Positions 32,524 to 45,581 are shown, counted from the stretch's first letter. The stretch: DNA of 64,000 bases from Melampsora larici-populina 98AG31 (GCF_000204055.1 NW_006768777.1:1006036-1070035); one strand, 5' to 3'. The notes: generated by a model from the sequence alone, not told the origin. Translations and numbers: made by a program.

Positions 32524-34173
32524 TTTATGAATTTGTATTCGAGCAGAGAAGGATATCGTGGTTAGTATCTGAGTTGAGGGAAAATTGCTGTTTGCTTAAA
32601 AACCGGGAGCAATCGAAAGGGCAAACAAAATAAATGAAACCCTGACATGACCCTACTTCAACATCCGACCCGCTCAGATCGGGTTATTGGTGCCCTGGTA
32701 TTTGCTTGTGACAGATGAGGCTGTATCTGTAACAGTGAACGTGATATGTGTAGCAGAGCGCTGAGCAGTGAGCCTGCAGAGCGTTTCGTTATTTGTTGAT
32801 TCAAGCTCAAAATCTTGCCACCCTCACAGACATTCGTTGATATTCGTCGTCCAAACTACGCTTGTTATATGGAGTTGTAACAGAGTCGCTTACCCACCAC
32901 AGCTTGCTTTTGTGCCGCTAGTGCGTTCTTAAGCGCTCGATCAGCTCCGAAAGCTCCGCCGTGAATGTTCAAGGGGCAAATATCGGCTGTGGCGAGGTCG
33001 GTCAGCGTGGAGGCAGTTTTTCAATGGCAGAGACCTTGGTGGAGAATGTAGAGGAAGAAAGCCATCGATCGGTCTATCATCGGTCAAGACCATATCCAGC
33101 ACCCGCCCAAGCTCGAGATTTATGGTATAGAAATATCACATTTCTGGCCTGCTGCACTCCAATAGAGATCACGAAGAAAACACCTCACTTTGAGACAGGT
33201 CTGGGTTTGTTGAGTTCCTTTTTACATACTTCCAAGGATGCTGACCATGGATAATTCAGACCTCCAATCTCGTTTGACATTCGTTTAATAAGAGCTCCTT
33301 TCCACCCACGAAGTACTCTACATATCTCTTGTCTCTAACTTTGCTCTCGGCACCGTTCTGAGTCCTGACCATGTACCGCTCTCCTGTCGCCTTCAAGGGC
33401 TTCGGCGTCTGGACAAACTCGATTACGTATTCCTTTTTGCAAGTCTATCTCAATATACCCAGACCAGTTGCCTTACAAACTCAGTTTCGGTATACATCCA
33501 TAGCAATTGTGTTGGGGGTATACCTCATGACCTGCCTAAACACCTTGTGAGATCAAGGGCAAACATCGCAAATCATATTTCATGGGAAGTAAGTTTTCTA
33601 ACGATCAGATCCTCCTTTTCCCGCTTGTTGCGGATAGGAATAGCCTTGCTTTCTATCAATTGTCAGCCATCCCCTTTTTCAGGAAGATAACCTTGTAGCG
33701 CCTTTGGCTAGGTTTCGCTCTTCCCCTCGAACCTCTGTTAGCTTTGATCAGGGTATAAGATTTACAGCAACAATCGATAGGGGGCTTGTGCTTCCATGAG
33801 ATTCAGGCTCTCATCATCCACATAAATTGATCGCTTTCTTGAAGTAGCCGCATCATCAACAAATAATCCACTCACCACTCAACCATTCTGTGAAAGCACA
33901 CGACTGTTTGCCCAATAAATCACATCACTACTGAGACCAATTAACTCAGGTAGCTTACAAAAGTGTAACAAAAGGGTTGCCCTTTAAATTTGGGTAAGTA
34001 CTTGCGCCCTCATTCCCATTTAGTAACCAAGTTGCATGCTCCGAGCTCTCTCTCAATTCATAATATTCACCATCGCAAATTGACTGGAGAAATTCCACTC
34101 CTTCTCACAAGACACAGCCATCTGCACCACATTACCAGACCCACTCAATCGTTTCGCATCGACTCGTCCCTAC
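32524..34173. other. Long intergenic region
   Basis: It contains the GrpE promoter side and the leader of the hydrolase gene. A 97-codon ORF (32961-33254) has no domain and poor context. No RNA gene was recognised. Confidence 0.5.
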
Positions 34174-36595
34174 ATGTCATTCCTCTTCAAGCTCCCCGAC
34201 CTCTTTGGAGATGTGCTTGTTCTATCCTCTAAGAGCATTGTACCTGTTTGTTGGTCTTATGTCATTTTTAGATTGGTACTTTTGGGCTATCCATTGGATA
34301 TTCTACCTTTTCTGGCACAAGCTCTTCGGATTCCCTTGGCTGTACCGTTGGCTCTTCGCATTATCAACGCCTTTGAAACATACCCCCGGCGCCCTTTGGC
34401 CACCGATCCTTGGTTCATAGCCGGCAGCATTGAAGTCATTTTTTCCCTCTATCAGTGTTACTTGTATAAGCGCATTCAAGCCTATGTCCCGGGTGAACGT
34501 CACTCTCGAGAATTTCTGCGGGAGCTCATCAAGAGGATCAATGGAGTCGGGCTACGAGGCGGCCTACCGACAATAGCCCCTGAGGCTACACCGACTGTGA
34601 AATACCGAAAATTCACCAAAGAGACCTCACTCCTTAATCCGCATTATGCCGAAGAGCCCCAAGAGCCCGGAAAATTAGTCCCACCCAGTGTTCATTTCCC
34701 AGAGACGCCGCTCAGCTCCCATGACCCTGAAGCAATTTCATTCAGGGAATATCAATCTCTATGGTTCGAAGGCGCTCACTGGAGCGAAATCTACCACGAT
34801 AACTATCTAGAATGGCTGGCTGGCGCGACCTGCAATATGTCTCTTCAAGAAGTTGCGGACGATGACAGAAAATCTGCGGCGATGGGAGTGGAACCGAATG
34901 AATTACGGATGCCATTCCTGAAGGAGCTTGTGAGTTACTTTGAACACCGGGCCGGTCGTCAATTCCCTCCAGGATATAATGTCAAGTTGAAAAACAAAGT
35001 GATCAAGTCATCTATCGATCCTATCAAAACGAAGATCCGCCCTTTGCTGTTTTATATGTTAGCTTACGCTACCGGAGAAGCAACTCGAAGTATGACTTAT
35101 CTCAACGGATTCAGGCATGAAAGATGTGTCGGCCAAAAGTTTAGGTATTTGATTCGAATCCCTGAGGGTTGGGCCAGTCAGCCCGTTGAACGTCGGGAAA
35201 AGCCAGTGATCTTTGTGCATGGTGTAGGGTTTGGTAAACTTTCGTCCTTTCTCATCGAGAATCCTAACTTGCCAAGTTTGATATCTGATGGAGCATGATT
35301 ATTTGTTCCTCAGGTTTGATTCAATACATCAGCCTGGTAGCATATCTAACCTATTCAAGTTATGGTCGCGAACGTCCAGTGGTAATCTTACTCCAGCCTT
35401 CAATCTCGTCAGTAACCTAATGACTCGATTTATATGATCCGTGTATTTTACTTCTTCGCATATACTCACTGTACGACTTGCAATACATGTCTTCAGAATG
35501 GAAATATTTGATAAATCGTTCCTGGACCCCCCTTGTCAAGCTGAAGTTGCTCGAGATGTGGAGGAGATTATGGAAAAGTGGAAGTTCAAGGAGACTGGCA
35601 TCGATTTACTTTCGCATTCGAACGGAACGGTCATTGCGGGTTGGGTTATCAAGGCTTTCCCACAGCTTGTGAACAAGTGTTGTTTCATTGATCCAATATG
35701 CTTTGGTGGGTGTACATGCGTAGTTTACTTTCCTCTTACATTGGAATCTTGATATCATAAAGAACCCCGAGGAGTGGGTCAATAGTCGACGACGGGGTAC
35801 TTACTGATATTGTTCAATTTTACTCCGCTCTTATGCTTCCTCGGATTCATCATCAACCGACATGCTTTAACTTAACTCAGCTCTCTGGTGAGCTAACTCC
35901 TCACCCTCTATCTACTTAGCCTTTATAAGATGCTTTGAATCTAACATCTCTTCCTCAACCGGATGCCTTTCGACAGGGAGCCTTACATTTGCTACAAGTC
36001 AGTCTTCCCCTTGCACATCTATAGATCACCTGAACTGCGCTTGATGCCAAGCGATTTTTGATACATTTCCAAAATAGCTTCTTGTACTCAAAGCCGAGGA
36101 CTGGTATTGAAAATGTGATGCGATACAGTCTGGCCACGGAAATCGGGATCGCCAAATACACACATAGTCATTTAGATTGGTGCGCTGCAGTTCTATGGCC
36201 ACATGAAACACCCGGGTTTCTTGATCCCAAAAGGTTCTTGGTTGTCCTCTCCGGTCGTGATCCAATAGTAAATGCAGAAAGAGTCAGAAAATATCTGTTG
36301 AGTGAAGGCATGAAAGATGCATTTCCCGCAGACAACGCCAGTCAAAAGGTGTGCTTTTACCTTTTGTTGAATTCATCCACACTGTTTCTCATCTTCTGGC
36401 TTTGAATCTCCAAATAATCGAAATCAAACCCTACAGGGAGCAGTGCAGGGTGTCACGAAAGACGAAGCCGAGAAAAATGGATTCGGAGGGATACTTACAG
36501 ATTGGGAGGCTGGTCATGGTCAAACTTTTATGCCCGACAGTCCTTATTTTCCGATCATAAAGAATTGGCTGGAAGGAAAAGGTTGTAAATCTTGA
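34174..36595 (+). CDS. Membrane-anchored alpha/beta hydrolase A
   Basis: This fungal alpha/beta hydrolase is probably an esterase or lipase; the substrate is unknown. Model: 34174-35233, 35314-35407, 35497-35705, 35881-35887, 35977-35997, 36078-36348 and 36437-36595; frame closes at 606 aa. Residues 15-75 hold two to three hydrophobic segments, a likely membrane anchor. H-G-V-G-F-G near 350 is the oxyanion loop. The nucleophile is Ser426 in S-H-S-N-G, Asp525 lies in S-G-R-D and His581 in G-H-G. The nucleophile elbow reads SHSNG rather than the usual GHSxG. The fourth exon is only 7 nt, and without it the conserved F-A-L-W-E-P-Y-I-C-Y-N-F-L-Y segment breaks. The paralogue B is 10 kb downstream on the same strand. 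Confidence 0.86.
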
Positions 36596-37557
36596 TTCTG
36601 ACAGGATACAGATTTGTTTGCTTCATAGATGGTGTTTAGTTGTAATATTTCATGGGTTCGAATAAGCCCAATGTGACAAAAAATAGAAGACTGCCAATGA
36701 AATGCTGGATAATTGATGGGGTGTCCCTCGCACTATGATATCCTTGAATCGGTGCCTCTTCATACGGTCTATTTTGAATGTTATCTTCTTGTAAATTCGT
36801 CGGTTTTCTCCACAAGCACACATCTCAAATATCCATGGTTCAAAACCAAGAAAAGACAATTGAGGAAGCAATGCAATGCATGCATGTAATTAGTACTTAA
36901 TGGTTCAACTCATACACTGCATTTGAAAGTATGTCCTGTTCTCCTTCAATACATATCACATTTCAGAGATGGGATCAATGTATCAATATGATATTGCGCC
37001 GACCACCATCAGGATGGCAACAAAGGGCAACAAGGTATTCTATGATTTGGGTAAGGTTTGATAAACTACCGCGTTTCACTTGACAGAAGCAGCACTTTCA
37101 GCAAAGTATTGTTAGGTCACATAGTTGGGCAATTACGTACGAGAAGGTTTCGTATTTCCGATGTTAATTGGCTTGCGGGTGCTGTTAGGTGCTGTTATCT
37201 TGTATCAGATTTGAAAACAAGAAACAGTCTCGGGGAGATTTTCACAACCCCCATAGAACACCCCTTCCGTTCTCTGACATGGCATTGACATATATGCTAG
37301 ACAAGTGGTTTGCAAATTGCAAGTCATATCAGCCCAGAAGTCCGTGACCAGCTATACAATGTTATCTTGTCAGCATCTATCGCTGACAAGCTTGTTCTGA
37401 TTTACAACCTTCTTTGGTGTATGCATATTTAGGTGCACAAGTGACCAAAGGGACATACAATAGTACACATCATCTTACAACACTCGTGAGGACAGAAACG
37501 CTGCGCATCGCCACTACTAATTTTTGTGGTTTACCAATGGTAAGACAGGGTAGCATA
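36596..37557. other. Intergenic between hydrolase A and the hydratase gene
   Basis: No gene supported. Two genes converge here, so it holds their 3' regions. Confidence 0.5.
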
Positions 37558-38876
37558 TCATTCACCAGTGAACCGTGGCTTTCGCTTCTCGTTGAAGGCG
37601 CTTAAACCTTCTAACCGGTCCTTGCTGCGTAACACAGTTTCATAACATTGTCGCTCAAAATCAAGCCCTGTTTGACTAAGTATTCTCAAGTATTCATGAA
37701 GACGAATCAGGATACGCTTAGAGTCTCGTTGGCCAAGGAGTAATCTGAAAGAGAGCTCACAGATCAACTTCAATGCTACGATTGATGGACAGCTTTGCGG
37801 CCTGTATCGCAACTGGACCTGCAAATAAATTTATAGATATTGAGATGTGGCTGTAACAGATATAACATCAGAATCGTATTCACCATTGGGTAAGATGCCT
37901 TGAGCAACTTTGATAGCAAGCTCAGTAGCAGACATGCCGCCTTCTGAAATATAATCGACTAAGCCTATGATCTATCAGACATCAGCTTTTCGGCGAAAAC
38001 AGGGAGTTATAGATCGAGGGGAAATAGCAAACCCATATGATATGCCTGTTGCGCATTTAGCATCTTTGCCCCAAATATCAAGTCCTTAGCCTTTGAGAGG
38101 CCGAGTAACCGCGAGACGCGTTGGGTACCGCCGGCTCTGTCAGAAGAATTTGTAAAGATCAGTTTTTCTAGAAGAGCAAGACAAGTCTGACATTGTGACG
38201 CGGAGAATGTTCGACTTGCCCTTACCCAGGAATAATCCCTAGTCTTGTTTCTGTCAGTCCAATCTTTGATGCTCCAGGCCCTGTAGAACCACTCGACAGT
38301 GATAAGTTCCAAAGAAGCTTCAGATACAATATCCGGAAATGCCTCGGAGCCGATACATAACTTCAGAGAAGACAAAGTCGGTCACAGCAAGGTCTACCCA
38401 CCTGCGACTCTCAAATCGCAAGCCAAAGCAAGCTCTAGACCTCCTCCAAGCGCCGGACCATCAATTGCCGCGATAGTGGGCATTGGAAGATTCTCCAAGT
38501 CATGAAATGCGTTCCTGAGTTCATATAGGAATTTAGAGACCTCAAGCTTGGTCATATGCTGCCGTTCTTTCAAATCGGCTCCAGCGCAGAACGATCCGGG
38601 AGCAGACGACTTCAAGACAAGAACCCTGGTACCATCGAACCGAACAGTCTCAAGAGCCTCGGAAAGCTCCGAAAGAAGTTTACTTGATATCGCGTTTCGC
38701 GCTGTTGGTCGGTTCAAGTTCAAAAATGTGAGTCCTCGTAGTTCCGGATTTGATGATACATGCTCCAAGTAAACCTCTTGAGCGGATGAAGACAATCTTC
38801 GTGATGATGCGCAATCCCTGAGAACTACCTTTTTGAGATTCCTTCGTATTGAGATGGGATATCTTGTATGTATCAT
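37558..38876 (-). CDS. AUH: Mitochondrial enoyl-CoA hydratase, AUH type
   Basis: A crotonase-fold hydratase, most like methylglutaconyl-CoA hydratase of leucine breakdown. Model on the minus strand: 38402-38876, 38226-38280, 38033-38136, 37884-37964, 37761-37818 and 37558-37675; phases close at 296 aa. The first about 35 residues are basic and Ser-rich, suggesting a mitochondrial presequence. The oxyanion loop F-C-A-G-A-D-L-K-E-R is the AUH wording. G-G-G-L-E-L-A-L-A-C-D follows, then the second hallmark I-I-P-G-A-G-G-T-Q-R with the catalytic region. Two exons are short (55 and 58 nt), and one donor (GTTTGC) is weak but needed by frame and homology. A broader enoyl-CoA hydratase role cannot be excluded. 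Confidence 0.87.
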
Positions 38877-39949
38877 GATGTCTCTTCAAAGGTACTGATT
38901 GGTTGGTCATGAGTTAAAGGTCCCTGAAGTCTCCAATGTAGTGTGACGTCATTGCTGGTTAAAACCTAACCCGATGTCTATAATCTCGAGTTTTGAACGA
39001 CACCCAATTCTGCTCCTGATACATAGCCGGAACCACAAGTTGTGCACTGTCCCGAGGTGGAGGGTATAAAATGTTTCGGAGTGTCCCTCCTGCTGCTATA
39101 CATACAACAACGCAATAACTCGACTACAAGTCGGGTAAGTTGATATCTTTTCAAAAAGCACGCAACATACCTCTTGTTACCAACAAACCATCAAGGTTCA
39201 TTTGCGCCGTCCTGATATCATCGATCAAACTCATAGGCCTCGAACTTGGGTGCAGCGCTGCTTTTGTTGACTCTTCGTGAGGCGACCTTGAGCTAGGGGT
39301 GCAATGTTCTTGTCTACAGATTCACATAACTGGTTGTTCTTCTCTAGATTTGTTTGTGGTATCTCTTTATTATCCACATATGATGCAATATATTCACGTT
39401 CCCATCTCCCAATTCATGCCTCGGAATTCCATGACACCCTCTCATTTAACTCCTTGCTGGTGCTTTTGGAGTCTTTTTGGCTATTTGGACACCACATGAA
39501 GTCTCTAAGAAGTGAGTTGCAGATTATGATGTGAGCCCTCGTCTGCCCCTCAAATGGCAACTATGCAAAGGCAAGAAGTCGTACCCTTGGGGACGCTTTA
39601 AGTGTCCCCGCGTGCAGTCACAGCTTCAGGAACGCGGTGCATTGACATCCCGGCTTCCAAGGGCAAGATTCTGTTTTGATGCACAAAGGCACTTCACAAA
39701 TCCGGCCGAAACCAAATCAAGAAAACTCACCTTTGTTCTTTGTCATTGAACGATCTCAAGCCTTTGATGCTTTTTGCCTTTTTCGTCCCGACTTCAAATA
39801 TCAACTTCTTCCGCGCAATCGACATTTCCAATTCGCTCATAACTTTTCCATTCATTTCCATCACCTCGCTTCATTTTAGCCATCGTTACCATAACCTGGG
39901 TACCCTTTATTTCTTTCCATCTAGACGTTATTCATCATTTATCCGACAC
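38877..39949. other. Divergent promoter region
   Basis: The genes on either side point away, so this interval should contain both promoters. The ORFs at 39299-39749 lack domains and are probably chance. Confidence 0.5.
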
Positions 39950-40946
39950 ATGTCTGACAATTGCGAGGTTGGTCGTTCCGAAGCCTCCTATGGGCGATCG
40001 CTATTCCATGAAATCTTACCCCCAATGTGCTCCACTCGTGAATGTCTCAAGGTTGCACCATTGAGGGCCCATCAAATTTTGAAGGGTAAGTTTCCTCAAC
40101 GATGTCTTCAGTTTGAGGTTGGGGGGCTGAATATCATTTACCCTATCATTTCAATACTTGTCATCAGACCATCTGGACTTGCGATATCTCCCCACGTCGT
40201 CATCCTCAGATATCAATAGGACAGAAATTCACGTACCTTCAAATTTGATCCATTTGGACACTCCCAACATGTCTCTTGTCCATGAATCGCAATCTGCGCT
40301 ACTTATGAACCCCGGTACAAGCTCACTTTTGTGCGAGGATGAACACCACCGAGATCTTGTTGGATCGACGGCTACATCTATACCAACTGTTGATGAGAAG
40401 GATTTGTCTCGCCCAAGAAATCTGCCTTCCTTGTCTAGCTTGGAGGTCATCAGTTCTCTTAACTTTCAGGGTAGACCTCAAGATCCATCTGAGGAAAACA
40501 TCGGCTCAGATTGGCTCCCTAACAACATCAACATCCCTGATTTGTCCTATTCCGATAGTTGCGATCTCTGCGAAGAACTGTCTTGTACCCATGATGCAGA
40601 TAAAGCAGCCTCCGAAAGTGACAATGAAGAGCAAAGCTTAGACTACCTGGAAGGCGCGTCAGTTCAGGCTCAGCAGACCACGAGAATTTCTGACGAATCG
40701 CAACGATCGACCGAATCCTACTGTCATGCTAAAATCCCGAATCAAATTGTAAACTATGTAGCTGTTGATAAGGTTGCACCTACTCCCTTGACAATGATTC
40801 TCTTTGGGGATAGAGTCATTTACGATTCCCAAAAGCAACCAGGCAGAGCTCGCACCCGTCTGTCCGTCAAACGCCCTCTGAACTCAAGTGGGTTTGACGA
40901 CTTTGCTAAGCGTCTCAAGAAATATTCGAAGGTGACCATTCACTGA
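39950..40946 (+). CDS. Orphan protein, acidic and serine-rich
   Basis: I do not recognise this gene. Model: exons 39950-40085 and 40168-40946, with one 82-nt GTAAGT...CAG intron, 304 aa. The start at 39950 is chosen because the upstream in-frame codons (from 39740) look like leader. The middle has a Cys cluster (D-S-C-D-L-C-E-E-L-S-C) within acidic sequence. The C-terminal 50 residues are basic (R-A-R-T-R-L-S-V-K-R and A-K-R-L-K-K-Y), compatible with a nuclear protein. There is no signal peptide. The open frame of 779 nt after the intron argues for a real gene. Confidence 0.62.
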
Positions 40947-41492
40947 GTCATATATGATCTGAGTAACGTGTTGTGATTTGAAGGTTTCATTACAATTTTT
41001 TCTGTCTGGCCTTGAGGCCGTTTTCTATTTATCATATAGTCTCACGTTGTACTGCCTTGTACTCGCATACTTTCCATATCTCCTATACCTTTCTTCATGC
41101 TTCGTTCTTTGAGTTTGGATTTGGTGACTATATAGTATATTGATCACTTGTAACTATCTACTAATACTCGATTCATGCGAATATGCCACGTTTTTTCTTG
41201 TATATATATGGGTAGAATATACCTCTGGAATATCTCGACTACATATGCACCTGAAAAGCGTTTCCGCATTCGCAAAACATTGCGGTACACTTTTTTGGAG
41301 GACGTGATGCCGCTGGTGGCACCAGGTAGTAGCATGCAACGCTAGTACATAGATTTCCTACTCCACAAATAGAGACCAACATGGATGAGGAATTGCGCAC
41401 GACACTAGTTTGGCTGCTACAATCCGCAAACTGTTAATCTAGTCGATTCACGAGAATGTCATGCATGTGGAATAAAGACTGTCAAAGATACA
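40947..41492. other. Intergenic
   Basis: No supported feature. T-rich, probably the 3' region of the upstream gene. Confidence 0.5.
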
Positions 41493-41994
41493 ATGAAGGC
41501 CTTACCCGGCCTCATGTTTTCAATTCAAGCCCAGATTCAAGGGCAAATATTACACAATCAGCAAGATGACCAGTACACTCAGCCCACTCAAAATGAAAGT
41601 CGTCGCTCATTTGACACCTATGGGGTAAGTAAGGTATTAGCAATGGAGGTTGAGGTTTGATCAACAAAAAAGCTCGGATATTGAAGGGAATTGTAGAAAG
41701 GCAACGCAGATTAATGAAGAGATAAGAAAATGTTTGTTGGCGTATGGATTCGCTGTAGCTGAGCCTCGTAAAAGTAAATACAGCATATCTTATGATCGTC
41801 ACTTCGCTGCCAAGCCAAAGATAAATTATGAACCAATCAACATATTCACTTTCGCCGTTATGGCAAACGATAACTCTTGCTATGTTGAGTTCAGCTCAGT
41901 TTCTAAGATACTAGTTGGTAAATGTCGTGCTTGGACTCTGTTTACAAGCTCAAATCAAACAGGGAATATAAATCAAGTCGAGTTCCAGGGATGA
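41493..41994 (+). CDS. Possible small orphan gene
   Basis: This is a tentative model: exons 41493-41624 and 41701-41994 with a 76-nt GTAAGT...AAAG intron, phase 0, 141 aa. The first exon has 44 open codons; the second has 97 with three Cys and no low complexity. There is no signal peptide or domain. It converges on the secreted-protein gene at 42050 with a 55-bp gap. Without transcripts it could still be chance, but both exons stay open over a consensus donor. Confidence 0.35.
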
Positions 41995-42049
41995 AGTGGA
42001 GTATTACTATTAGGTGGGATGAAAATCTGAGATCGAGTTGGCATAAGGT

Positions 42050-42676
42050 CTAATCTGATTCTTGCGGGGTTTCATTATTTGAGCTGGATTTTGGCTGAAT
42101 GGCTGTCATCTTTGAAAGACCAGTCGAACTCGCAGCTGTGAGGGTCGTACTTCGATTCATTGATGATTTTGACCATGTTTCATTGGAAAGCTCAGCAACG
42201 TTAGAGATTGAATCGTACATCGACGTTGGAGCTGGCATGTGAGCGGTAGCCGATCGGGTATGTATAGGGCTCGGAGAGGGATACACAAACGTGTGAGATG
42301 GAGATGCCGGAGTATGCGCTCGTTTTCGAGCAGCTTCAACAATTTTTTTGACCGTGACTTGATTTCTTTGAATTCGATCTGTTCGTGATGAAAGATATAC
42401 GGGTTCTGTATCAGCATTACTTCGATCAAAAACAAAGCTCACAGAAAGGATTTCTCGGTGTAAATTCTGCTTGACCCTCTCACCATCATTTTTACCATTT
42501 GCCCGAAGATGAGGCTTCAAGAGCCAATTACCCGATGCTGGCCCACCATGATAACTGAACGGATATTTAAGGGCGCCTTGGTTTTGCCTTCTTCCTTCCG
42601 AAGATGCGATGTGCAGTTGATAGACAGAAATGATGACAATGAAAGATGTGATTCGTATAACCATAGTAAATATCAT
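42050..42676 (-). CDS. Secreted protein of unknown function
   Basis: A single 208-codon frame on the minus strand. Residues 5-25 form a strong hydrophobic signal peptide (V-I-R-I-T-S-F-I-V-I-I-S-V), ending near I-A-S-S. The mature chain is basic and Ser/Thr/Pro-rich (S-P-S-H-T-F-V-Y-P-S-P-S-P) and has no Cys, so it is not a typical disulfide-rich effector. A short GT-AG segment inside the frame (about 43 nt) might be an intron but need not be. The start is M at 42676 or the M four residues later. No homologous family recognised. Confidence 0.55.
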   Translation of the reverse strand: MIFTMVIRITSFIVIISVYQLHIASSEGRRQNQGALKYPFSYHGGPASGNWLLKPHLRANGKNDGERVKQNLHREILSVSFVFDRSNADTEPVYLSSRTDRIQRNQVTVKKIVEAARKRAHTPASPSHTFVYPSPSPIHTRSATAHMPAPTSMYDSISNVAELSNETWSKSSMNRSTTLTAASSTGLSKMTAIQPKSSSNNETPQESD

Positions 42677-44045
42677 TTTCTTTGCACCTGAAAGAACTAT
42701 GGGACTCTTTGAGAGAAATAGCCAGCTGGAAAACTAGATAAAATGAGACGAGGCATAAAGCCTCCAAATCACAGTGAGTTTGGTAAGAAATGTTTCTAAA
42801 CTCTAACATGCAGTCAGTTAAGATTCAGATGAAGCGTTTAAATGGAAAGAACGCTACATTTTAAACGGTTGAAACGGATCACCTCAATCAGACTCATCGA
42901 CATCCCTTTTCAACCAACGTGGATGTACAATCGTTGTGTGCAGCACGAAGAATAAGAAGAAAATACAACCGCCATTTATTCCCGTTCAGTGTTATAGTCA
43001 ACATTTACTACCGCACTATACTCGTTTGCCCCAAATTTTGAGCCAATCATACGAGCTGACAAAACTCAGGAAGTGAAATTTTGTCTAGCACTGGCAGGAT
43101 ATATTTGACGTGTTCATCTTTGCATTCGATGCTCTAGTGATCTCCTTTATGTGCACTCAACGCAACCTTATTGTGTATCATTGAAATAACCAACTCTTCA
43201 ATGCTCGCAGGTGGGAAGGTCTTGCCGATTGCCAGACAAAAGAGGGTGCATATCAAGTTCTTGTATAGTAAATGAAGAAACTATCTCTCATATGTTCTGA
43301 ATTATTGAGAATCCGCTTTAAAGATGGCTTTAGATTTATCCAAGGACGGAGAACATGACATTAAGTGATCATTGAAAAGGCTAAGAAATCGAGTGCATGT
43401 TGAGAAAGATGGAATATCGAATCAGGGTTTGAAAAGATGATTGAGGCAGAAAATTCAAAAAACCATAGACAGATCAGGTGAACAGAAATTAATCAACATT
43501 GAGTCACATCACTCTTGGAGTTTGGATTGTGATTGTAGATCTTATAATAAGCCAACAGCCACAGATAGAGACAGACAAAATTTGCCTGATTGAAAGGGCG
43601 TGTCGGGATGGTACAGAGGCTGATTTATTCGTCATCCAAGCACCCCAAGCTGGTCCACAGGTTTAAAATTTAACACAGGGAATTGGGCCATGTTTCTCAG
43701 TGTGTGATTCACGACTACACTACGAATATTGTGATACTTCAAGATTTTCAACATGGATTTTTCCTTTTGAAGATGAAAAATCTGCAGTGATCAGGAATTC
43801 TCAGGAGGATGGCCTACCACCTCCCACCTCCTGATACCTTGATATGATAGATGTGACTAGAATGAGCACTTCAACTTTTTGGATGGTAGATCATGAAGCG
43901 TGTTGAGTGAAAGGAGTTGGATGTCTTACCGGCCGCGTGCCCGAAAATATCAGTCGTGGCCGGGTTTTGTTTGGGCAAGAAGTTTGGTTTATCCTTCCAT
44001 TCCGTAGCCTTAACCGACCTACTCGAACGAGGATCAGATAATAGA
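42677..44045. other. Long intergenic region
   Basis: No ORF with a domain, no tRNA. It contains the upstream regions of the secreted-protein gene (minus) and the SDR gene (plus). Confidence 0.5.
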
Positions 44046-45581
44046 ATGGCCAAACGACCTACCATCATCGTGAGTATACAAACATGATCTTATCTCAATC
44101 CTAATCAACTTCCAAAATAAAGAACCTCAAGCAGGCTCTACCAACATGGGCGTTTTGATTCCAATCATCTACATTTGAGAGATAACTTGACGCTAGATCT
44201 CGTTTACTTGCGTCGGTTTGAACTTTGCCATATGACAGAACGTTGACATACCCTACCTACGCGTCTGCTTGTATTCTCTTGTTGTCTTGATGGGGCGGAA
44301 ATCGTGTTTTAGCTCACCGGCGCCTCTAAAGGAATCGGTTTAGCTACCGTCAAAATCCTTCTAGCCGAGCCGTTCTCAGCAAATGTTATTACGCTCTCTC
44401 GATCCACTTCACCAGGTCAGTCATTGCTACTTGGCTTTTGGACCTTGTTGATATGTCGTTCAACTGTGATGGATGTACAATTTTCTAATATCTACTTTCC
44501 TCTCCTTACCCGCTTTTTGTTTCTGAATTCAATTTCGAGCACTAAAGATTTGCAAGAATTAGCCAAGTCTTATCCTGAACAGTTAAGGGTTCACGAAGGG
44601 GATGTGACAAAGGATGAGGACAATGAGACGGTAGTCAAGTCAGCCATTGACAAGTTTGGAACTCTAGACGGTAAAAATCCAATGTGCTCTCGAATCAGTT
44701 CACCGCCTGATCAATCTATTTTTTCTCTCCTCGATCATCATTTGTCAGGCTTGATCTTGAATGCAGGAATAATGGAACTTGGAAGAATATCAGAAACCTC
44801 GATGGATTCTTGGAAACGCGTCTTTGAAGTGAATTTCTTTTCGCTATTGTCCATCCTTCACCTTGCGATACCTCATCTACGTACATCCAAAGGCCGGGTG
44901 GTATTTGTCAGCTCAGGTGCATCAGTTAGTAAAGTAGCGGGGTGAGTTGCCTGTCACAGCATCATCTTCAAGACTACCATCCAGGCTTCAGTTACACAAA
45001 ATAAAGTTTATCAGAATTAGACCAGTCTCTGACCATCGTTTATTGCTCACCAATGCTGCTACATCGCATACTGCTGGGATGAAACTCAGATGGGCAAGTT
45101 GTGAGTATTAGGCATCTAGTTTGGTTCTCAGTCAGCAGATGATGAACTTCATTCTGAGATCAATACGCTCCTTTCTTCTTCTCTTTACTCAGACAATACG
45201 AGCAAAGCAGCAATGAACTCTCTAGCTCGTACACTCGCCAACGAGGAGCCTGAATTGACCTCTATAGCCGTTCGACCTGGAGTGGTCGATACCGATATGC
45301 AAGTTCACCTTCGTGAACATGGTATGCATTTCTTTTTTGTATCATCTGCCATCTACTTCACTTGACCTTCACTTTGAATTTCAGGTTCGAAAGATATGAA
45401 AGCAGAAGAGTTGGATAAACATCTTAAGCTTCATGCTAATAATCAACTCCTACCACCTTCGAAGCCTGGATATGTTATCGCTGCACTCTCAATCAATACT
45501 CCTATTCACTTGAACGGAGAGTTTTTAAGTTGGGATTCAGCTGAACTCTCAGATTTGACTTTGTCTATTCCAGGGAAATGA
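44046..45581 (+). CDS. Short-chain dehydrogenase/reductase (IRC24/sepiapterin-reductase type)
   Basis: An NADP(H)-dependent SDR, closest in wording to yeast benzil reductase Irc24 and sepiapterin-reductase-like enzymes; the substrate is unknown. Model: 44046-44069, 44313-44415, 44548-44670, 44749-44941, 45090-45100, 45193-45321 and 45385-45581; 259 aa with all phases closing. Cofactor motif T-G-A-S-K-G-I-G (10-17), N-A-G in the middle, catalytic Ser in V-F-V-S-S-G-A, and Y-N-T-S-K as the YxxxK pair. The Tyr codon is assembled from an 11-nt microexon (45090-45100) and the next exon. The C-terminal W-D substrate cover is present. It is cytosolic, with no targeting signal seen. Confidence 0.9.

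Noticed and set aside
32961..33254. 97-codon ORF between GrpE and hydrolase A
   Set aside because: No domain, no signal peptide, no plausible exon partner; composition unconvincing.
42157..42435. 92-codon minus-strand ORF
   Set aside because: Shifted-frame shadow of the secreted-protein gene at 42050-42676.
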